This document shows positions 24,207 through 34,030 of a DNA stretch of 64,000 nt, one piece after another. The stretch comes from Rubellicoccus peritrichatus (lineage in GTDB: Bacteria; Verrucomicrobiota; Verrucomicrobiia; Opitutales; Cerasicoccaceae): NCBI RefSeq assembly GCF_033100135.1, contig NZ_CP136920.1, forward strand, positions 2,599,001-2,663,000, written 5' to 3'. The notes under the pieces were generated by a model, which ran no database searches, was not told the DNA's origin, and worked only from the letters and a program-made list of their open reading frames with translations. The translations under genes and the position numbers were made by a program. Positions within the stretch are counted from its first letter, which is position 1. Each line of letters begins with the position of its first letter.

Positions 24207-25349
24207 ATGACTGCCCGTTTCATCGACACATTACGTTACTTGCGCTCCTTTCGCGCAGGGAGCATTCTTGTGTTGGCAGTTACAGCGCTGACGGTGATTG
24301 GTTTGGTTGCTTTGTCGAGTGCGGGTAAGTCATTTTCAAGCGATTCGTATTTTATCTTTCGCCGACAGGTGATGTGGTTGATCATTGCACTTGGTGCCGG
24401 TGGTGCTGCTGCATTGGTCGACCTGGATTGGATGCGAAAACTGTCTTGGGTGATGTTTGGCATCGCTGCAGTTTTGCTCTTTCTGGTTTTGGTTCCCGGG
24501 ATTGGTGTGACAGTTAACGGTGCACGCCGTTGGTTGGACCTTGGGCCAATGCGCTTACAGCCATCCGATCTGGCTAAGGTCGCAATGGTTTTTGTAATGG
24601 CAAATTACCTTGGGGTACATCAGCGCAGCACGACGACCTTTTGGAAAGGTTTCATTTTTCCCTCTGCGATTCTAGGAGTCTTTGTTCTTCTGATTCTTGC
24701 AGAACCGGATTTTGGAACAGCGTTTCTCTGTGGCATTGTTGGCCTTGCGATGCTTTTCCTGGCTGGGTCTCGTTGGTTGTATCTAATCCCATCTTCGATC
24801 GTGGCTTTAAGCGCATTCTCAGTTGCGGTCTATCTGGATCCAGTCCGTTTGCGCCGTATTACATCCTTTCTGGATGTAGAAGGAAATAAAAGCGACAGTT
24901 CCTACCAGCTATGGCAGGGGATGGTTGCTTTTGGTACTGGTGGAGTCGATGGTGTTGGGCTTGGAAATGGTCGCCAACAGCTGGCTTACCTTCCGGAGGC
25001 ACATACGGATTTCATTTTTCCTGTTATTGGTGAAGAACTGGGGCTGGTGGTAACTGCTGGTATTGTCCTGCTGTTTTTTGCTATCTTTTTCTGTGGAGTC
25101 ATCGCGGTAAGAAAAGCACCGAACCTATTTCAGTTTTTACTGGTTTTCGGCTCTTTGCTCTTCGTCACTTTCCAGGCGTTGATCAACATGGGTGTGGTGA
25201 CAGGATTATTACCGACCAAGGGGATGTCGTTACCCTTTATCAGTTATGGCGGTAGTAATCTCGTAGTGATGTTTCTTTTTACCGGAATTCTGCTGAACTG
25301 TTTGCGAACTTGGGATGAGTCTCCACTGCCCAAACCTAGAGAACTATGA
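24207..25349 (+). CDS. ftsW: FtsW, septal SEDS peptidoglycan glycosyltransferase
   Basis: 380 residues with about ten transmembrane helices. SEDS-family signatures: NGARRWLDLGPMRLQPSDLAKVAMV, ILAEPDFGTAFLC (catalytic Asp region), LPEAHTDFIFPVIGEELG and GLLPTKGMSLPFISYGGSNLV. With FtsI it polymerises septal glycan strands from lipid II. It starts 8 bases after the LysM gene and overlaps murG by four bases. Confidence 0.94.
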   Translation: MTARFIDTLRYLRSFRAGSILVLAVTALTVIGLVALSSAGKSFSSDSYFIFRRQVMWLIIALGAGGAAALVDLDWMRKLSWVMFGIAAVLLFLVLVPGIGVTVNGARRWLDLGPMRLQPSDLAKVAMVFVMANYLGVHQRSTTTFWKGFIFPSAILGVFVLLILAEPDFGTAFLCGIVGLAMLFLAGSRWLYLIPSSIVALSAFSVAVYLDPVRLRRITSFLDVEGNKSDSSYQLWQGMVAFGTGGVDGVGLGNGRQQLAYLPEAHTDFIFPVIGEELGLVVTAGIVLLFFAIFFCGVIAVRKAPNLFQFLLVFGSLLFVTFQALINMGVVTGLLPTKGMSLPFISYGGSNLVVMFLFTGILLNCLRTWDESPLPKPREL

Positions 25350-26449
25350 GCGGCTTTGTTATATCTTGCGGAGGTACTGGTGGACATCTTTCACCGGGAA
25401 TTGCGCTGGCTGAGTCGCTTAACGCCGCAGGCCACGAAAGCCATCTTTTGATTAGTCGCAAGGATGTGGATTCACGGCTTGTTTCGGGTTACCCTCAACT
25501 TGACTTCATCCGTTCGCCAGGAAGCGGCTTTTCATGGAAACCGATTCAGTTTATTAAGTTTAATGTTCAGCAGTTGCGTGCACTTGTCTTTGCTGTTCGC
25601 TTACTTTCGGAAAAAAAACCTGATGCCGTGATCGGTTTCGGTGGCTTTCTTACTGTTGGTGTTGTCTTTGCCGGGTTTGTCAAAGGTTGCCCGGTGATTC
25701 TACATGAGGCTAACCGTAAGCCAGGCCGTGCTATTCGCCTCATGAGTGGTTTTGCCCGTCGTATTTACCTGCCGAGTGGTGTCAGCCTGCGTAGCTTACC
25801 GCCGAAGACGGTCAGGCATTTGGGTTATCCCGTTCGCAAGGAGATCCGTCCGCTCTCTCGCGATGAAGCGCGTAAGCGTTTGGGGATCGATATTACCGGT
25901 AAACTGTTATTGGTGCTTGGTGGTAGTCAAGGCGCTTTGGCTTTGAACCGGTGGGTGAAAGAGAATTTCGAGAAGCTCGCTGATCAAGGTATCAGTGTTT
26001 TGTGTGTGACCGGTTTGATGAAAGAGAGCCGCGGTCAGTTAGAGCGTGTTTCCCAGGATGGGCATACTGCAAAAGCTTACTTTATGCCTTTTACCAATCA
26101 AATGGCCGAAGTTCTTTCGTCTGCTGACCTGGTAGTGTCACGGGCTGGAGCTGGCAGCATTGCTGAGTTCATGCGTTGTCGTCTGCCCTCAATTCTCGTG
26201 CCTTATCCGCATGCGACGGATAATCACCAGAGTGCCAATGCTCAGTTTGTTGAGCAACAGGGTGGGGCTGTCGTTGTCGCGCAGGAGAAATTGCCACAAC
26301 TCATCGACGAGGTTACTGAAACCATATTTAACGATTTTCTTTTGAATGAATTACGTTCCAATCTCCAGCGGATGGATCGGGATAACTCTGCCGATTATAT
26401 CGTGAGTGATCTTGAGTCTATCCTCGCCGAGGCAAAGGAGGTAGAGTGA
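25346..26449 (+). CDS. murG: UDP-GlcNAc:lipid I GlcNAc transferase
   Basis: 367 residues, GT28 family, peripheral on the inner face of the membrane. It adds GlcNAc to lipid I, making lipid II. Motifs: SCGGTGGHLSPGIALAESL at the N-terminus, VIGFGGFLTVGVVFAG, HEANRKPGRAIRL, VLGGSQGALALN and the donor site SRAGAGSIAEFM followed by ILVPYPHATDNHQSANA. The start ATG overlaps the ftsW stop (ATGA). Confidence 0.95.
   Translation: MSGFVISCGGTGGHLSPGIALAESLNAAGHESHLLISRKDVDSRLVSGYPQLDFIRSPGSGFSWKPIQFIKFNVQQLRALVFAVRLLSEKKPDAVIGFGGFLTVGVVFAGFVKGCPVILHEANRKPGRAIRLMSGFARRIYLPSGVSLRSLPPKTVRHLGYPVRKEIRPLSRDEARKRLGIDITGKLLLVLGGSQGALALNRWVKENFEKLADQGISVLCVTGLMKESRGQLERVSQDGHTAKAYFMPFTNQMAEVLSSADLVVSRAGAGSIAEFMRCRLPSILVPYPHATDNHQSANAQFVEQQGGAVVVAQEKLPQLIDEVTETIFNDFLLNELRSNLQRMDRDNSADYIVSDLESILAEAKEVE
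26434..26441 (+). promoter_or_regulatory. Ribosome binding site of murC-murB
   Basis: AAAGGAGG lies four bases before the GTG at 26446, supporting that non-ATG start; the GTG itself overlaps the murG stop codon (GTGA). Confidence 0.7.
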
Positions 26450-28617
26450 GCGTGGCGAAACCAGTCTCGATTCCGGAAAGTGTTTTCATGCTTGGTGTTG
26501 GTGGCATGGGCATGGCGCCTTTGGCTGTGTTCCTGGCTCAGGCCGGTTGTAATGTGACTGGTGTGGATGATGCGTTACAGCCATCCATGCGTGAACTATT
26601 GGAACGACATGGTGTTCGCATCGAAAGCACGTCGGAGTTGCCAGAGGTCGAAGCCGTGGTGTTTTCTAGTGCTGTTTCCAGAGATAATAAATTTCTCTCT
26701 GCTGCGCTTGATAGAGGCCTTGAAGTGTATCGACGCGGTGAGATGTTGTCGCGGTTGGCAGCGGATTATAAGTTGGTCGCAGTCGCGGGCAGTCATGGTA
26801 AGACAACCACCACTGCAATGCTGATTCACTTTCTCACGCAAAGTGAAATACCCTTCTCTTATGTGTTGGGCGCACGTTTCAGGAATGATGCTTTGCCCCC
26901 GGCACGTTTTGATCCTGCTGGCGAATGGTTGATTGCTGAAATTGATGAAAGCGATGGCACTATTGAACATTTTTCACCAGAAGTAACAGTTTTCGTCAAT
27001 TTTGATTGGGATCATGCGGATCTCTATGAAACGCCTGAACATACTAGAGCTGCATTCATGCGCCTCTCTGAGCGTACTGAATCGGCTGTGGTTTTGCCCG
27101 CTGATTGCGAGGCGCATTTAACTGAGCCGGATGGTGGAAAAGTTCATCTAATTGACCATGTAGATGGCGATTTCAATCAGATGAATGCAGCTTTGGCTAG
27201 TGCTGCATTCCAGCATATTTCGGGTCTAACTGATGAGCCATCACTCGCGGGCTTCCCGGGAATTGCTCGCCGTCAGGATATGCTTCATCAAGATAAAAAG
27301 CTTTCTATTCTGGCAGACTATGCACACCATCCCGTCGAGATTAATGCCTTGCTGGGTATGATTCGCAGCCAGTGCGAAGATCCCATTATTGTTATATTTC
27401 AACCTCACCGTTACACGCGAACGGCTGCATTTGCGCAAGAGTTTGCTGAAGCATTGGATATTGCAGATCATGTGATCCTCTTGCCTGTCTATGCAGCGAG
27501 CGAAGTGCCTCTTGATCACGGTCAGTCTGAGCAGATTTTAAATCATGCTAAGGGTGATTGGGTTTTTGCCGAAAGCAGCGAGCTCATAAAGCGGTTAAGC
27601 GACCGAGTTGCTGAAATTGAAAAAGCAACAGTCTTGTTTGTCGGTGCTGGTGATATTGACCAGATGGCAAATCGTTTTGTTGATGCCTGGTCTTTGCGTA
27701 ACGATTTATTAAAGGGCTTGTCCAGTGACTCTATAATCAAACTTGCAGAACCACTGGCCAGGCGCACAACGCTCCGCGTTGGTGGGCCAGCACGTTTCTG
27801 GGCCGAGCCATCTACTGTTGAAGACCTTCAGTGTCTTTTGAGGAATGCCGCGCAAGCGGAGTTGGCGACTTTCTTTATTGGGCGCGGCTCGAATCTCGTT
27901 GTTTCAGACGAAGGGTTTGACGGGCTTGTTATTTCGCTCAGTGCACCTGCATTTCGCCAAATTGAAATCCTGGACGATGGCCGCTTTAAAGTAGGTGGTG
28001 GTCTTCGTCTCAAAGAACTTTGCGGAGCCGTAGCAAAAGCAGGTAAAAGTGGTTTTGAATTTCTGGAAGGCATCCCTGGTACCGTTGGTGGCTCATTGAA
28101 GATGAATGCTGGCGCCATGGGTGGATGGATTTTTGACGTAGTGGATGAAGTGGAATTTATCACTGCGTCTGGAGAATGTCATGTATATCCCAAGGAGAGC
28201 TTTCACGTTGGCTATCGGCATTGTTCTGAGTTGAAAGAGGCGATCGCGGTTTCAGCCATACTCCGCGCGAGTAATCCGATGCAAAGCGATGAGATACGTC
28301 GGCAGATGGATACTTACGCGAATAAGCGCAAGGAGTCTCAACCGCGTGAGCCGAGTGCTGGTTGTATCTTTAAAAACCCTGAGGGTAATTATGCCGGTAA
28401 GTTGGTTGATGAGCTCGGATTGAAAGGGACCGCAGTTGGTGGAGCTGAAGTTTCGGATGTCCATGGGAATTTTATTGTTAACCGAAATCACGCGACCAGC
28501 GAGGATGTCATTAACTTGGTCCGCGTGGTTCGTGAAAAAATCCTGGAAGAACGCGGCATTTTGTTGGAGCCTGAAGTTCTTCTGGTTGGGCAAACATGGA
28601 AGGAGGTGTTGGCATGA
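26446..28617 (+). CDS. murC/murB: Fused UDP-MurNAc:L-Ala ligase / UDP-GlcNAc-enolpyruvate reductase (MurC-MurB)
   Basis: 723 residues from GTG. The N-terminal ~425 residues are MurC: GVGGMGMAPLA, P-loop AGSHGKTTTT (114-123), EIDESDGTIEHF, DYAHHPVEINALL and IFQPHRYTRT. From about 430 the protein is MurB: RRTTLRVGGPARFWAEP, FFIGRGSNLVVSDEGF (FAD site), EFLEGIPGTVGGSLKMNAGAMG, PSAGCIFKNP and the final EPEVLLVG. One polypeptide thus makes UDP-MurNAc (MurB) and loads L-Ala (MurC), consecutive steps. The MurC half is shorter than E. coli MurC (491), mainly in the central domain. The MurB catalytic Ser position is Cys here, a known alternative in type II MurBs as I recall. Confidence 0.94.
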   Translation: MSVAKPVSIPESVFMLGVGGMGMAPLAVFLAQAGCNVTGVDDALQPSMRELLERHGVRIESTSELPEVEAVVFSSAVSRDNKFLSAALDRGLEVYRRGEMLSRLAADYKLVAVAGSHGKTTTTAMLIHFLTQSEIPFSYVLGARFRNDALPPARFDPAGEWLIAEIDESDGTIEHFSPEVTVFVNFDWDHADLYETPEHTRAAFMRLSERTESAVVLPADCEAHLTEPDGGKVHLIDHVDGDFNQMNAALASAAFQHISGLTDEPSLAGFPGIARRQDMLHQDKKLSILADYAHHPVEINALLGMIRSQCEDPIIVIFQPHRYTRTAAFAQEFAEALDIADHVILLPVYAASEVPLDHGQSEQILNHAKGDWVFAESSELIKRLSDRVAEIEKATVLFVGAGDIDQMANRFVDAWSLRNDLLKGLSSDSIIKLAEPLARRTTLRVGGPARFWAEPSTVEDLQCLLRNAAQAELATFFIGRGSNLVVSDEGFDGLVISLSAPAFRQIEILDDGRFKVGGGLRLKELCGAVAKAGKSGFEFLEGIPGTVGGSLKMNAGAMGGWIFDVVDEVEFITASGECHVYPKESFHVGYRHCSELKEAIAVSAILRASNPMQSDEIRRQMDTYANKRKESQPREPSAGCIFKNPEGNYAGKLVDELGLKGTAVGGAEVSDVHGNFIVNRNHATSEDVINLVRVVREKILEERGILLEPEVLLVGQTWKEVLA
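28600..28607 (+). promoter_or_regulatory. Ribosome binding site of ddl
   Basis: AAGGAGGT lies six bases before the ATG at 28614. It supports that start over the in-frame ATG at 28596, which would precede this site. Confidence 0.65.
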
Positions 28618-29552
28618 GTCGAGCACCCTTGGTTACTGTGCTTTGTGGCAGCGCCTCAGAGGAAAGTGAAGTGTCGCGTGTTTCCGGACGTGCGATTGCC
28701 ACTGCGCTGGCAGAGAATTTCGAGGCTGAACTGGTTGATTTGCCAGCGAACTTCCTACCGGATAATATATTACCGGAAGAGACGGTTATCTTTCCCGCCC
28801 TGCATGGGACTTTCGGTGAGGATGGCCAGCTGCAGGCTATGCTTGAAGAACGTGGTTTTGCTTACGCCGGTTCGGATGCCGCCTCCAGTGCCCTCTGCAT
28901 GAATAAGATCAACGCCAAGGCAATTGTGGCAGATACCGGCTTTGCTTTCGCAGACGATATTACTTTTTATTCACCTACGCCGCCCAGTGCAGAAGAGATG
29001 GTTGCAAGCATGGGGGATTCGCTTGTCGTCAAACCGATTGACAAGGGCAGCAGTGTCGGGCTTCACATTATTGATGGGATTGATCATCTGGAGCGTGTTC
29101 TTCATGAGCTGCCGCCAGGTGCGTGGATGATTGAGCAGCGTCTCCAGGGGCGTGAGATGACTGTTGGCATTTTGGATGGCAAGGCGATGGGGATTGTTGA
29201 AATTGTTCCCGAAGGTGGTGTTTATGATTACGCGCATAAATACACGTCGGGTGCATCGGACTATCGTTATCCAGCTGAAATTGATGAGCGACTAGCCCAG
29301 CATATTCGCGAATCTGCCGAATCAGTCTTTACAGTTTGTGGTTGTCGTGACTTTGCCCGGGTTGATTTTATCCTGGTCGAAGAGGGCCGGCCTTGTTTCC
29401 TTGAAATCAATACGATTCCCGGACTGACAGCAACCAGCCTTCTTCCCAAAAGTGCGAGTTGCAAGGGACTGGATTTCCCTCAATTGGCCCGTCGCATGCT
29501 GTTGCCTGCGATTGAGCGCTATAACCAAAAATTTTCGATTCCCCATGGCTAA
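28614..29552 (+). CDS. ddl: D-alanine:D-alanine ligase
   Basis: 312 residues from ATG 28614 (ATGA overlap with murC-murB). ATP-grasp enzyme that joins two D-Ala for use by MurF. Motifs: VLCGSASEESEVSRVSG at the N-terminus (usual GGxSxExxVS), FPALHGTFGEDGQLQAMLE, YAGSDAASSALCMNK, VVKPIDKGSSVGLH, EIVPEGGVYDYAHKYTSGAS and CRDFARVDFILVEEG...FLEINTIPGLTATS. All catalytic elements are present. It overlaps ftsQ by 8 bases in a different frame. Confidence 0.94.
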   Translation: MSRAPLVTVLCGSASEESEVSRVSGRAIATALAENFEAELVDLPANFLPDNILPEETVIFPALHGTFGEDGQLQAMLEERGFAYAGSDAASSALCMNKINAKAIVADTGFAFADDITFYSPTPPSAEEMVASMGDSLVVKPIDKGSSVGLHIIDGIDHLERVLHELPPGAWMIEQRLQGREMTVGILDGKAMGIVEIVPEGGVYDYAHKYTSGASDYRYPAEIDERLAQHIRESAESVFTVCGCRDFARVDFILVEEGRPCFLEINTIPGLTATSLLPKSASCKGLDFPQLARRMLLPAIERYNQKFSIPHG

Positions 29553-30480
29553 GAATACTAAGAAATCATCTCCTGACTCTTCCTGGAGAAACATCAAGCA
29601 GAGCTCAGCCAGGCGTGCCGTGACTTCTATTGCCAAGAAGCGAAGGCTGCACATCAATCTACGTTATTGCGGGTATGCTTTCGGATTTTTGCTTATGGTC
29701 GCATTCGCGGTTGGTGCGGTTTGGTGGTGGCAGCATCGTGCTTTTGGGGCACTTGCTGTTCCTGAAGAAACACTGTCTCAGGTTTACTTTGAAAGTGATG
29801 GCGTCCTCAATGAGAAATGGTTTGAGGAGTCGATTGATATTCCGTCCGGAGTTTCTTTAATGGATGTAGATATCTTTGCGTTGCGTGACGATATTATGGA
29901 TTATGGTCAGGTAAAGCAAGCGACGGTAGAACGCATTTTTCCGAATGCGCTTCGGGTTACTATCGAAGAGCATAATCCTATTCTTCGCATCGCCATTATG
30001 GATGCAAAGGGGCAGCGTTTCCTTTATTTGATATCGGAAGAAGGCCAGGTTTTCGATGGGCAGAATTATCCGAAAGCGACCATTCGCGGTTTACCATTTC
30101 TTGATGGTGTAATTTTAAAGCGGAATGATGAGGGCTTTCAGCCCGTTGTGCAGGCTCCGGTTCTGTCTGAGTTCCTTTACGTTGCCCGTGCTGGCTGGCC
30201 ACAGCTTTATGCTGATTGGCGTGTTGTTTCCTGTCGCGATTTCAAAGGTGACCCGAGCGAGCTGGGAGCATTGATCCATGTCCGTTCAGATAAGCATGGA
30301 GATCTTGTTTTCTCACCTAAGAATTTTCCACAGCAGCTGCAGCGCCTCAGTGAAATTTCTGACTATGCAAAACGGGAGCAACTCTCCGGTCTTGCCAGTG
30401 TTGATCTTTCACTTCAGGAGCCCGCTGTTCGCCTAAGCGCCAGAGACATACGTCAGGGACCCCACGCCTCAAGAAGATAA
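29545..30480 (+). CDS. ftsQ: FtsQ/DivIB-type cell division protein
   Basis: 311 residues from ATG 29545, overlapping the end of ddl by 8 bases. A basic cytoplasmic N-terminus (rich in Lys, Arg and Ser, about 1-45), one transmembrane helix (about 50-72), then a POTRA-like segment (about 85-155) with SLMDVDIFALRDDIMDYGQVKQATVERIFPNALRVTIEEHNP, followed by a beta domain. FtsQ links early and late divisome proteins and binds FtsL-FtsB. The assignment is by topology, the POTRA pattern and the conserved ddl-ftsQ-ftsA-ftsZ order. Confidence 0.85.
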   Translation: MAKNTKKSSPDSSWRNIKQSSARRAVTSIAKKRRLHINLRYCGYAFGFLLMVAFAVGAVWWWQHRAFGALAVPEETLSQVYFESDGVLNEKWFEESIDIPSGVSLMDVDIFALRDDIMDYGQVKQATVERIFPNALRVTIEEHNPILRIAIMDAKGQRFLYLISEEGQVFDGQNYPKATIRGLPFLDGVILKRNDEGFQPVVQAPVLSEFLYVARAGWPQLYADWRVVSCRDFKGDPSELGALIHVRSDKHGDLVFSPKNFPQQLQRLSEISDYAKREQLSGLASVDLSLQEPAVRLSARDIRQGPHASRR

Positions 30481-30505
30481 AGTTTCTACCTACCCAAATC
30501 GAATT

Positions 30506-31714
30506 ATGAGCCAAAGCAAGATCGTCGGAGCAGTCGAAATCGGAACCACCAAGACCGTTGTCCTGGTCGGGGAGATTGTTAATGGACGCAGCCTCAACAT
30601 TGTCGGCATGGGGCAGAGTTCGTCAGCTGGTGTCAAAAAGGGTGAGATCCTTGACTTTCGAGCTGCCAGCAACGCAACACATGCTGCGATTATGGGAGCA
30701 GAGAAAAGTGCTGGTGCCACGATTGAAGCGATCTATCTTGCCCAGACTGGTCGACATCTTGATGGCTTTGCCAATAACGGGTCCGTCACGGTCAGTTCGG
30801 CTGATGGTATTGTCAGTAAGAATGATATTAATCGGGCCACCAAAGAAGGGAAGGGCAAAGAGCTTCCTGCTGGACGCGTTTACATTCACCATATCAAAAA
30901 CCAGGTTACGCTGGATGGCCGTGCTGTTGAGGAACCGCTTCGGATGCAGGGCCAGCGTTTAGATATTGGTTATTGGTCGATTCACGGTGATGAGCGCCGG
31001 GTGCGTGATCATATTCATGTCATCAATGGCTTTGGCCTTCCTGTGGAAGATATGATCATCTCGAGTATCGCAACCGGAAGCATGGTTGCGAGTGAAGAGG
31101 AGAAGAAAGCCGGTGTGTTGGTCCTCGACATTGGTTGTGGAACGACTGATTGGGTCCTCTATCAGAATGGCTTTATCACACGAACAGGCGTCGTAGCTGT
31201 TGGCGGTGATCACTTTACCAATGACCTCGCTCTTGGGCTTCGTATTAATCATCGCAATGCGGAAAAGCTCAAAGTACAGTGTGGTAGTGCCATTATGGGT
31301 AAGGATGATCAAACGGAGAAAGTCTGGATGGTTGGCGACCAAATGATTGGCGACCGCCATATCCCAAAGAAGGCATTGATCCAGATTATCAGTGCTCGTT
31401 GTGAAGAACTCTTTAGTATCATTAAAAAGCAGTTGGGCGACTACTGCAGCGTGAACGCATTGCCTGCCGGTGTCGTGATTACAGGAGGTGGCTCACAGTT
31501 GGACGGGATTGTTGAAGCAGCATCCAGAGGGATGGGAGTTGAGGCGCGTATTGGTCAAAATCCACAATGGGTTATGGAAGAGTTGAGAGGACCCGAATTC
31601 AGCACCCCGCTTGGTCTCTTACACTACGCGCTGACTGGTCAGCATCAGGAAGAATTTATGGTTCAAGAAGAGAAGGGAATTCTCCGCAAGGTCGTGAAAA
31701 TGATCTCGGGTTAA
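30506..31714 (+). CDS. ftsA: FtsA, actin-like divisome ATPase
   Basis: 402 residues. Actin-fold phosphate loops are visible: [16 protein letters not shown] near the N-terminus, [16 protein letters not shown] in the middle and [19 protein letters not shown] later. The end ([13 protein letters not shown]) is a basic amphipathic helix, the usual FtsA membrane tether. It anchors FtsZ filaments to the membrane and recruits the divisome. No ribosome binding site is obvious before the ATG, unlike the neighbouring genes; it begins 25 bases after ftsQ. Confidence 0.93.
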   Translation: MSQSKIVGAVEIGTTKTVVLVGEIVNGRSLNIVGMGQSSSAGVKKGEILDFRAASNATHAAIMGAEKSAGATIEAIYLAQTGRHLDGFANNGSVTVSSADGIVSKNDINRATKEGKGKELPAGRVYIHHIKNQVTLDGRAVEEPLRMQGQRLDIGYWSIHGDERRVRDHIHVINGFGLPVEDMIISSIATGSMVASEEEKKAGVLVLDIGCGTTDWVLYQNGFITRTGVVAVGGDHFTNDLALGLRINHRNAEKLKVQCGSAIMGKDDQTEKVWMVGDQMIGDRHIPKKALIQIISARCEELFSIIKKQLGDYCSVNALPAGVVITGGGSQLDGIVEAASRGMGVEARIGQNPQWVMEELRGPEFSTPLGLLHYALTGQHQEEFMVQEEKGILRKVVKMISG

Positions 31715-31733
31715 TTGCGAATATTACTTTTAG

Positions 31734-31740
31734 AAAGGAG
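31734..31740 (+). promoter_or_regulatory. Ribosome binding site of ftsZ
   Basis: AAAGGAG lies 7 bases before the ATG at 31748 and fixes that start; the upstream in-frame candidate at 31715 lies before the site. Confidence 0.75.
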
Positions 31741-31747
31741 CAAGCAA

Positions 31748-33058
31748 ATGGAAGACTGCCTCAAAGCAACAGATACGGATTTAGCCTCCCAGTCCATGGA
31801 CGGGTTGCGTATTAAAATCATCGGAGTCGGTGGAGCCGGTACGAATACCGTGGATCGTTTGCAGCTACATGAAAGTGGCAGGGCGCAGCTGGCTGCGATT
31901 AACACAGATGCCCAGGCGCTTGCTGGTTCACCGATCCCGGAAAAGGTCATGATCGGACGGAGTGTTACCCGTGGCTTAAGTGCCGGTGGTTCACCAGAGA
32001 TGGGTCGCAAGGCCGCTGAGGCCGATTCTGCTGCAATCCTCAATCTCGTATCCGGGATGGATCTTGTATTTATTCTGGTTGGCCTTGGTGGAGGAACCGG
32101 CAGTGGTGCTGCTCCTATTGTTGCACGCGCTGCCCGTGATCAAGGCGCACTTGTCGTAACTTTTGCTACGCAGCCTTTTTCATTGGAAGGTGGTGGTCGC
32201 CTTCAGATTGCAGAGGAAGCCCTGGGCGAACTGCGCCTGGTTTCGGATGCAGTCATTCCTTTGCCCAATGATTTACTGCTTCAACAAGCAGAAGAAGATG
32301 CCACTGTTCTTGATGCATTTGAACAAGCTGATGCCTGGATTGGCTGTGGCGTTCGTTCGATCTGCTCAATGCTTTTTGAAACCGGTCTGATTAACGTCGA
32401 CTTTGCTACTTTGAGGAAAGCCTTTTGTGCACAGGGAGGAAAAACACTCTTTGGTCTTGGTCGTGCAGAAGGCGATGATTTTGTGGATAAGGCACTTGAA
32501 GACCTGGCTATGTGCCCGCTGCTTCATACGCCTGAGTATGCACGCAAGGCTGACCGTTTATTGGTCAATATCATTGGCGGCACTGACCTTGGCATTGCCC
32601 ATGTGAATAAAATCATGGCGGCGGTGACTGAGCGTTTTGGAAGCAAGGCGGATACGGTTTTAGGTGCGGTGATTGATGATAGCCTGCGCCGTGCTGTGGA
32701 AATTTGTGTCATTGGCACGACTGATGTTGGCGGGGGAGGACGCTATGTCCGCAAATCTGCCAAGAGTCTGGTTAAAAAGCCCAAGCCACCCGCTCCACCG
32801 CCTTTTGCTGAAACGCAGGAGGCAGAGCCACAGTTGATCAATATTGATACCGGTAGCTCTAAAAAGCCTTCACCTCGTGTGCACCAATCCAAGTTAAGGC
32901 GAAGCAAGGAGGATTATCTAATTGATCAGGAGGAATTCCTTTTCGTTTCCGAGCAGGAACAGCGCGGCTACTTTGATAAAACAGACCGTAATCTCTTCGA
33001 AGGCGAAGACCTTGATGTTCCCACCTACCTGCGCCGAGGCATTCGCGTGTCGCTGTGA
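31748..33058 (+). CDS. ftsZ: FtsZ, tubulin-like division GTPase
   Basis: 436 residues from ATG 31748. Tubulin signature GGGTGSG at 114-120, N-terminal [15 protein letters not shown], and the T7-loop region [13 protein letters not shown]. After the globular part (about 335) comes a variable linker of charged and Pro-rich sequence, ending in [16 protein letters not shown], the conserved C-terminal peptide that binds FtsA. The protein therefore looks fully functional. It is the last gene of the cluster; no strong hairpin terminator follows in the 60 bases before the next convergent gene. Confidence 0.95.
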   Translation: MEDCLKATDTDLASQSMDGLRIKIIGVGGAGTNTVDRLQLHESGRAQLAAINTDAQALAGSPIPEKVMIGRSVTRGLSAGGSPEMGRKAAEADSAAILNLVSGMDLVFILVGLGGGTGSGAAPIVARAARDQGALVVTFATQPFSLEGGGRLQIAEEALGELRLVSDAVIPLPNDLLLQQAEEDATVLDAFEQADAWIGCGVRSICSMLFETGLINVDFATLRKAFCAQGGKTLFGLGRAEGDDFVDKALEDLAMCPLLHTPEYARKADRLLVNIIGGTDLGIAHVNKIMAAVTERFGSKADTVLGAVIDDSLRRAVEICVIGTTDVGGGGRYVRKSAKSLVKKPKPPAPPPFAETQEAEPQLINIDTGSSKKPSPRVHQSKLRRSKEDYLIDQEEFLFVSEQEQRGYFDKTDRNLFEGEDLDVPTYLRRGIRVSL

Positions 33059-33119
33059 GAGTTTAAGAGTAAATTACGCGAAGTTAAGCAGTTCTAAAGC
33101 AGTTCCCATTCGCTCACTT

Positions 33120-33674
33120 TTAGCGTTTCTCTGAAACTGTCTCAAGGAGTTTCGATGTATATTGGCTGCCGGGGCTTACGGTTCGTCTAGCCCACGGAAT
33201 ACGGCCGAAGTACCAGAGTTTCCAGAACCATAGTGGGTAATCCGGTTTGTTGCTAAGTAACTCTTTGAAAGTCTCCAGATGTCCAATCTCAAGGCCAGTG
33301 CCTTCTTTATAAACCTCGTAAACAAACTTGGAGCAGAATTGCCGTTTGCTATCATAATTAAATCCCAAATGATAGAACAGTCCCATACGCTCGTGGATTG
33401 CCACCTTCATTGCTTCACACTCATTTTCGGTGAGTGATCGATTTAGTCGCTTTACTGAGTACTCACCATTCCTTGATCTTGCGATGAACTTATCTATGGG
33501 ACAATAACCGCACCGCGGCACTCGGCTTTCGGCAACAACCCATCCGGCTTCTGAGTGCTCATATAATATGCCAACATGTGATGTCCAGCTACCGGACGAC
33601 TCAGCAACGCGACGATAGAGAAAATTATCCACCCGGATAAATATAATGTCTCCGAATTGGTATTCGTTCGTCAT
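33120..33674 (-). CDS. YiiX/YebB-like permuted papain-fold hydrolase (C92-type)
   Basis: 184 residues, no signal peptide. Circularly permuted NlpC/P60 enzymes place the catalytic His before the Cys, as seen here: TSHVGIL (His33) and QFCSKFVYEVY (Cys113), with an early GDIIFIRV strand. Relatives are thought to be amidases or peptidases acting on lipids, peptides or wall components; no substrate is known for this one. It is followed at the 5' side by a DUF6172 gene on the same strand, 6 bases apart, suggesting co-transcription. Confidence 0.7.
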   Translation of the reverse strand: MTNEYQFGDIIFIRVDNFLYRRVAESSGSWTSHVGILYEHSEAGWVVAESRVPRCGYCPIDKFIARSRNGEYSVKRLNRSLTENECEAMKVAIHERMGLFYHLGFNYDSKRQFCSKFVYEVYKEGTGLEIGHLETFKELLSNKPDYPLWFWKLWYFGRIPWARRTVSPGSQYTSKLLETVSEKR

Positions 33675-33680
33675 GACTGC

Positions 33681-34001
33681 TTAACTATCATCTGCGAGAT
33701 CTGTATTTTCAGGTCTGGGCTTGGAAGTTCTTATTCCGGGCTTGGCCAATATCTCTATGTAAAACGAATCGAGTTTTTGCTGCTCGGCCTTATCAATATA
33801 CTTCTGGATTTCAGCCAGATGTATGCCTTGGGCTTCGTCGGCACTTTGGCCAAATCTGCAATCGAAGTCCCAGAAATCCGCACCTGCCGGCAGCTGTTTT
33901 CTTCGTTCCCGTTTGATGTATTTTCTGATCTCGTTCTTGACCGCCTCCACACGCCTTGCAAGGGCCATCTTCGGGTCTGATAATGTATAAGTCTTTTTCA
34001 T
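33681..34001 (-). CDS. DUF6172-like small protein
   Basis: 106 residues, charged and soluble. The pattern MKKTYTLSDPKMALARRVEAVKNEIRKYIKRERRK, then LPAGADFWDFDCRFG and FYIEILAKPGIRTSKP, matches what I recall of the DUF6172 family. The function is unknown. The core is a basic helix followed by a Trp/Asp/Phe motif. It is encoded just upstream of, and probably with, the C92-type hydrolase. Confidence 0.7.
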   Translation of the reverse strand: MKKTYTLSDPKMALARRVEAVKNEIRKYIKRERRKQLPAGADFWDFDCRFGQSADEAQGIHLAEIQKYIDKAEQQKLDSFYIEILAKPGIRTSKPRPENTDLADDS

Positions 34002-34030
34002 GTGTTGTCTTCACTCGATAGAGTTAAAGC

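Noticed and set aside
28596-28613. Upstream ATG start for ddl
   Set aside because: The ribosome binding site lies after it, and the ATG at 28614 overlaps the murC-murB stop in the pattern used throughout the cluster.
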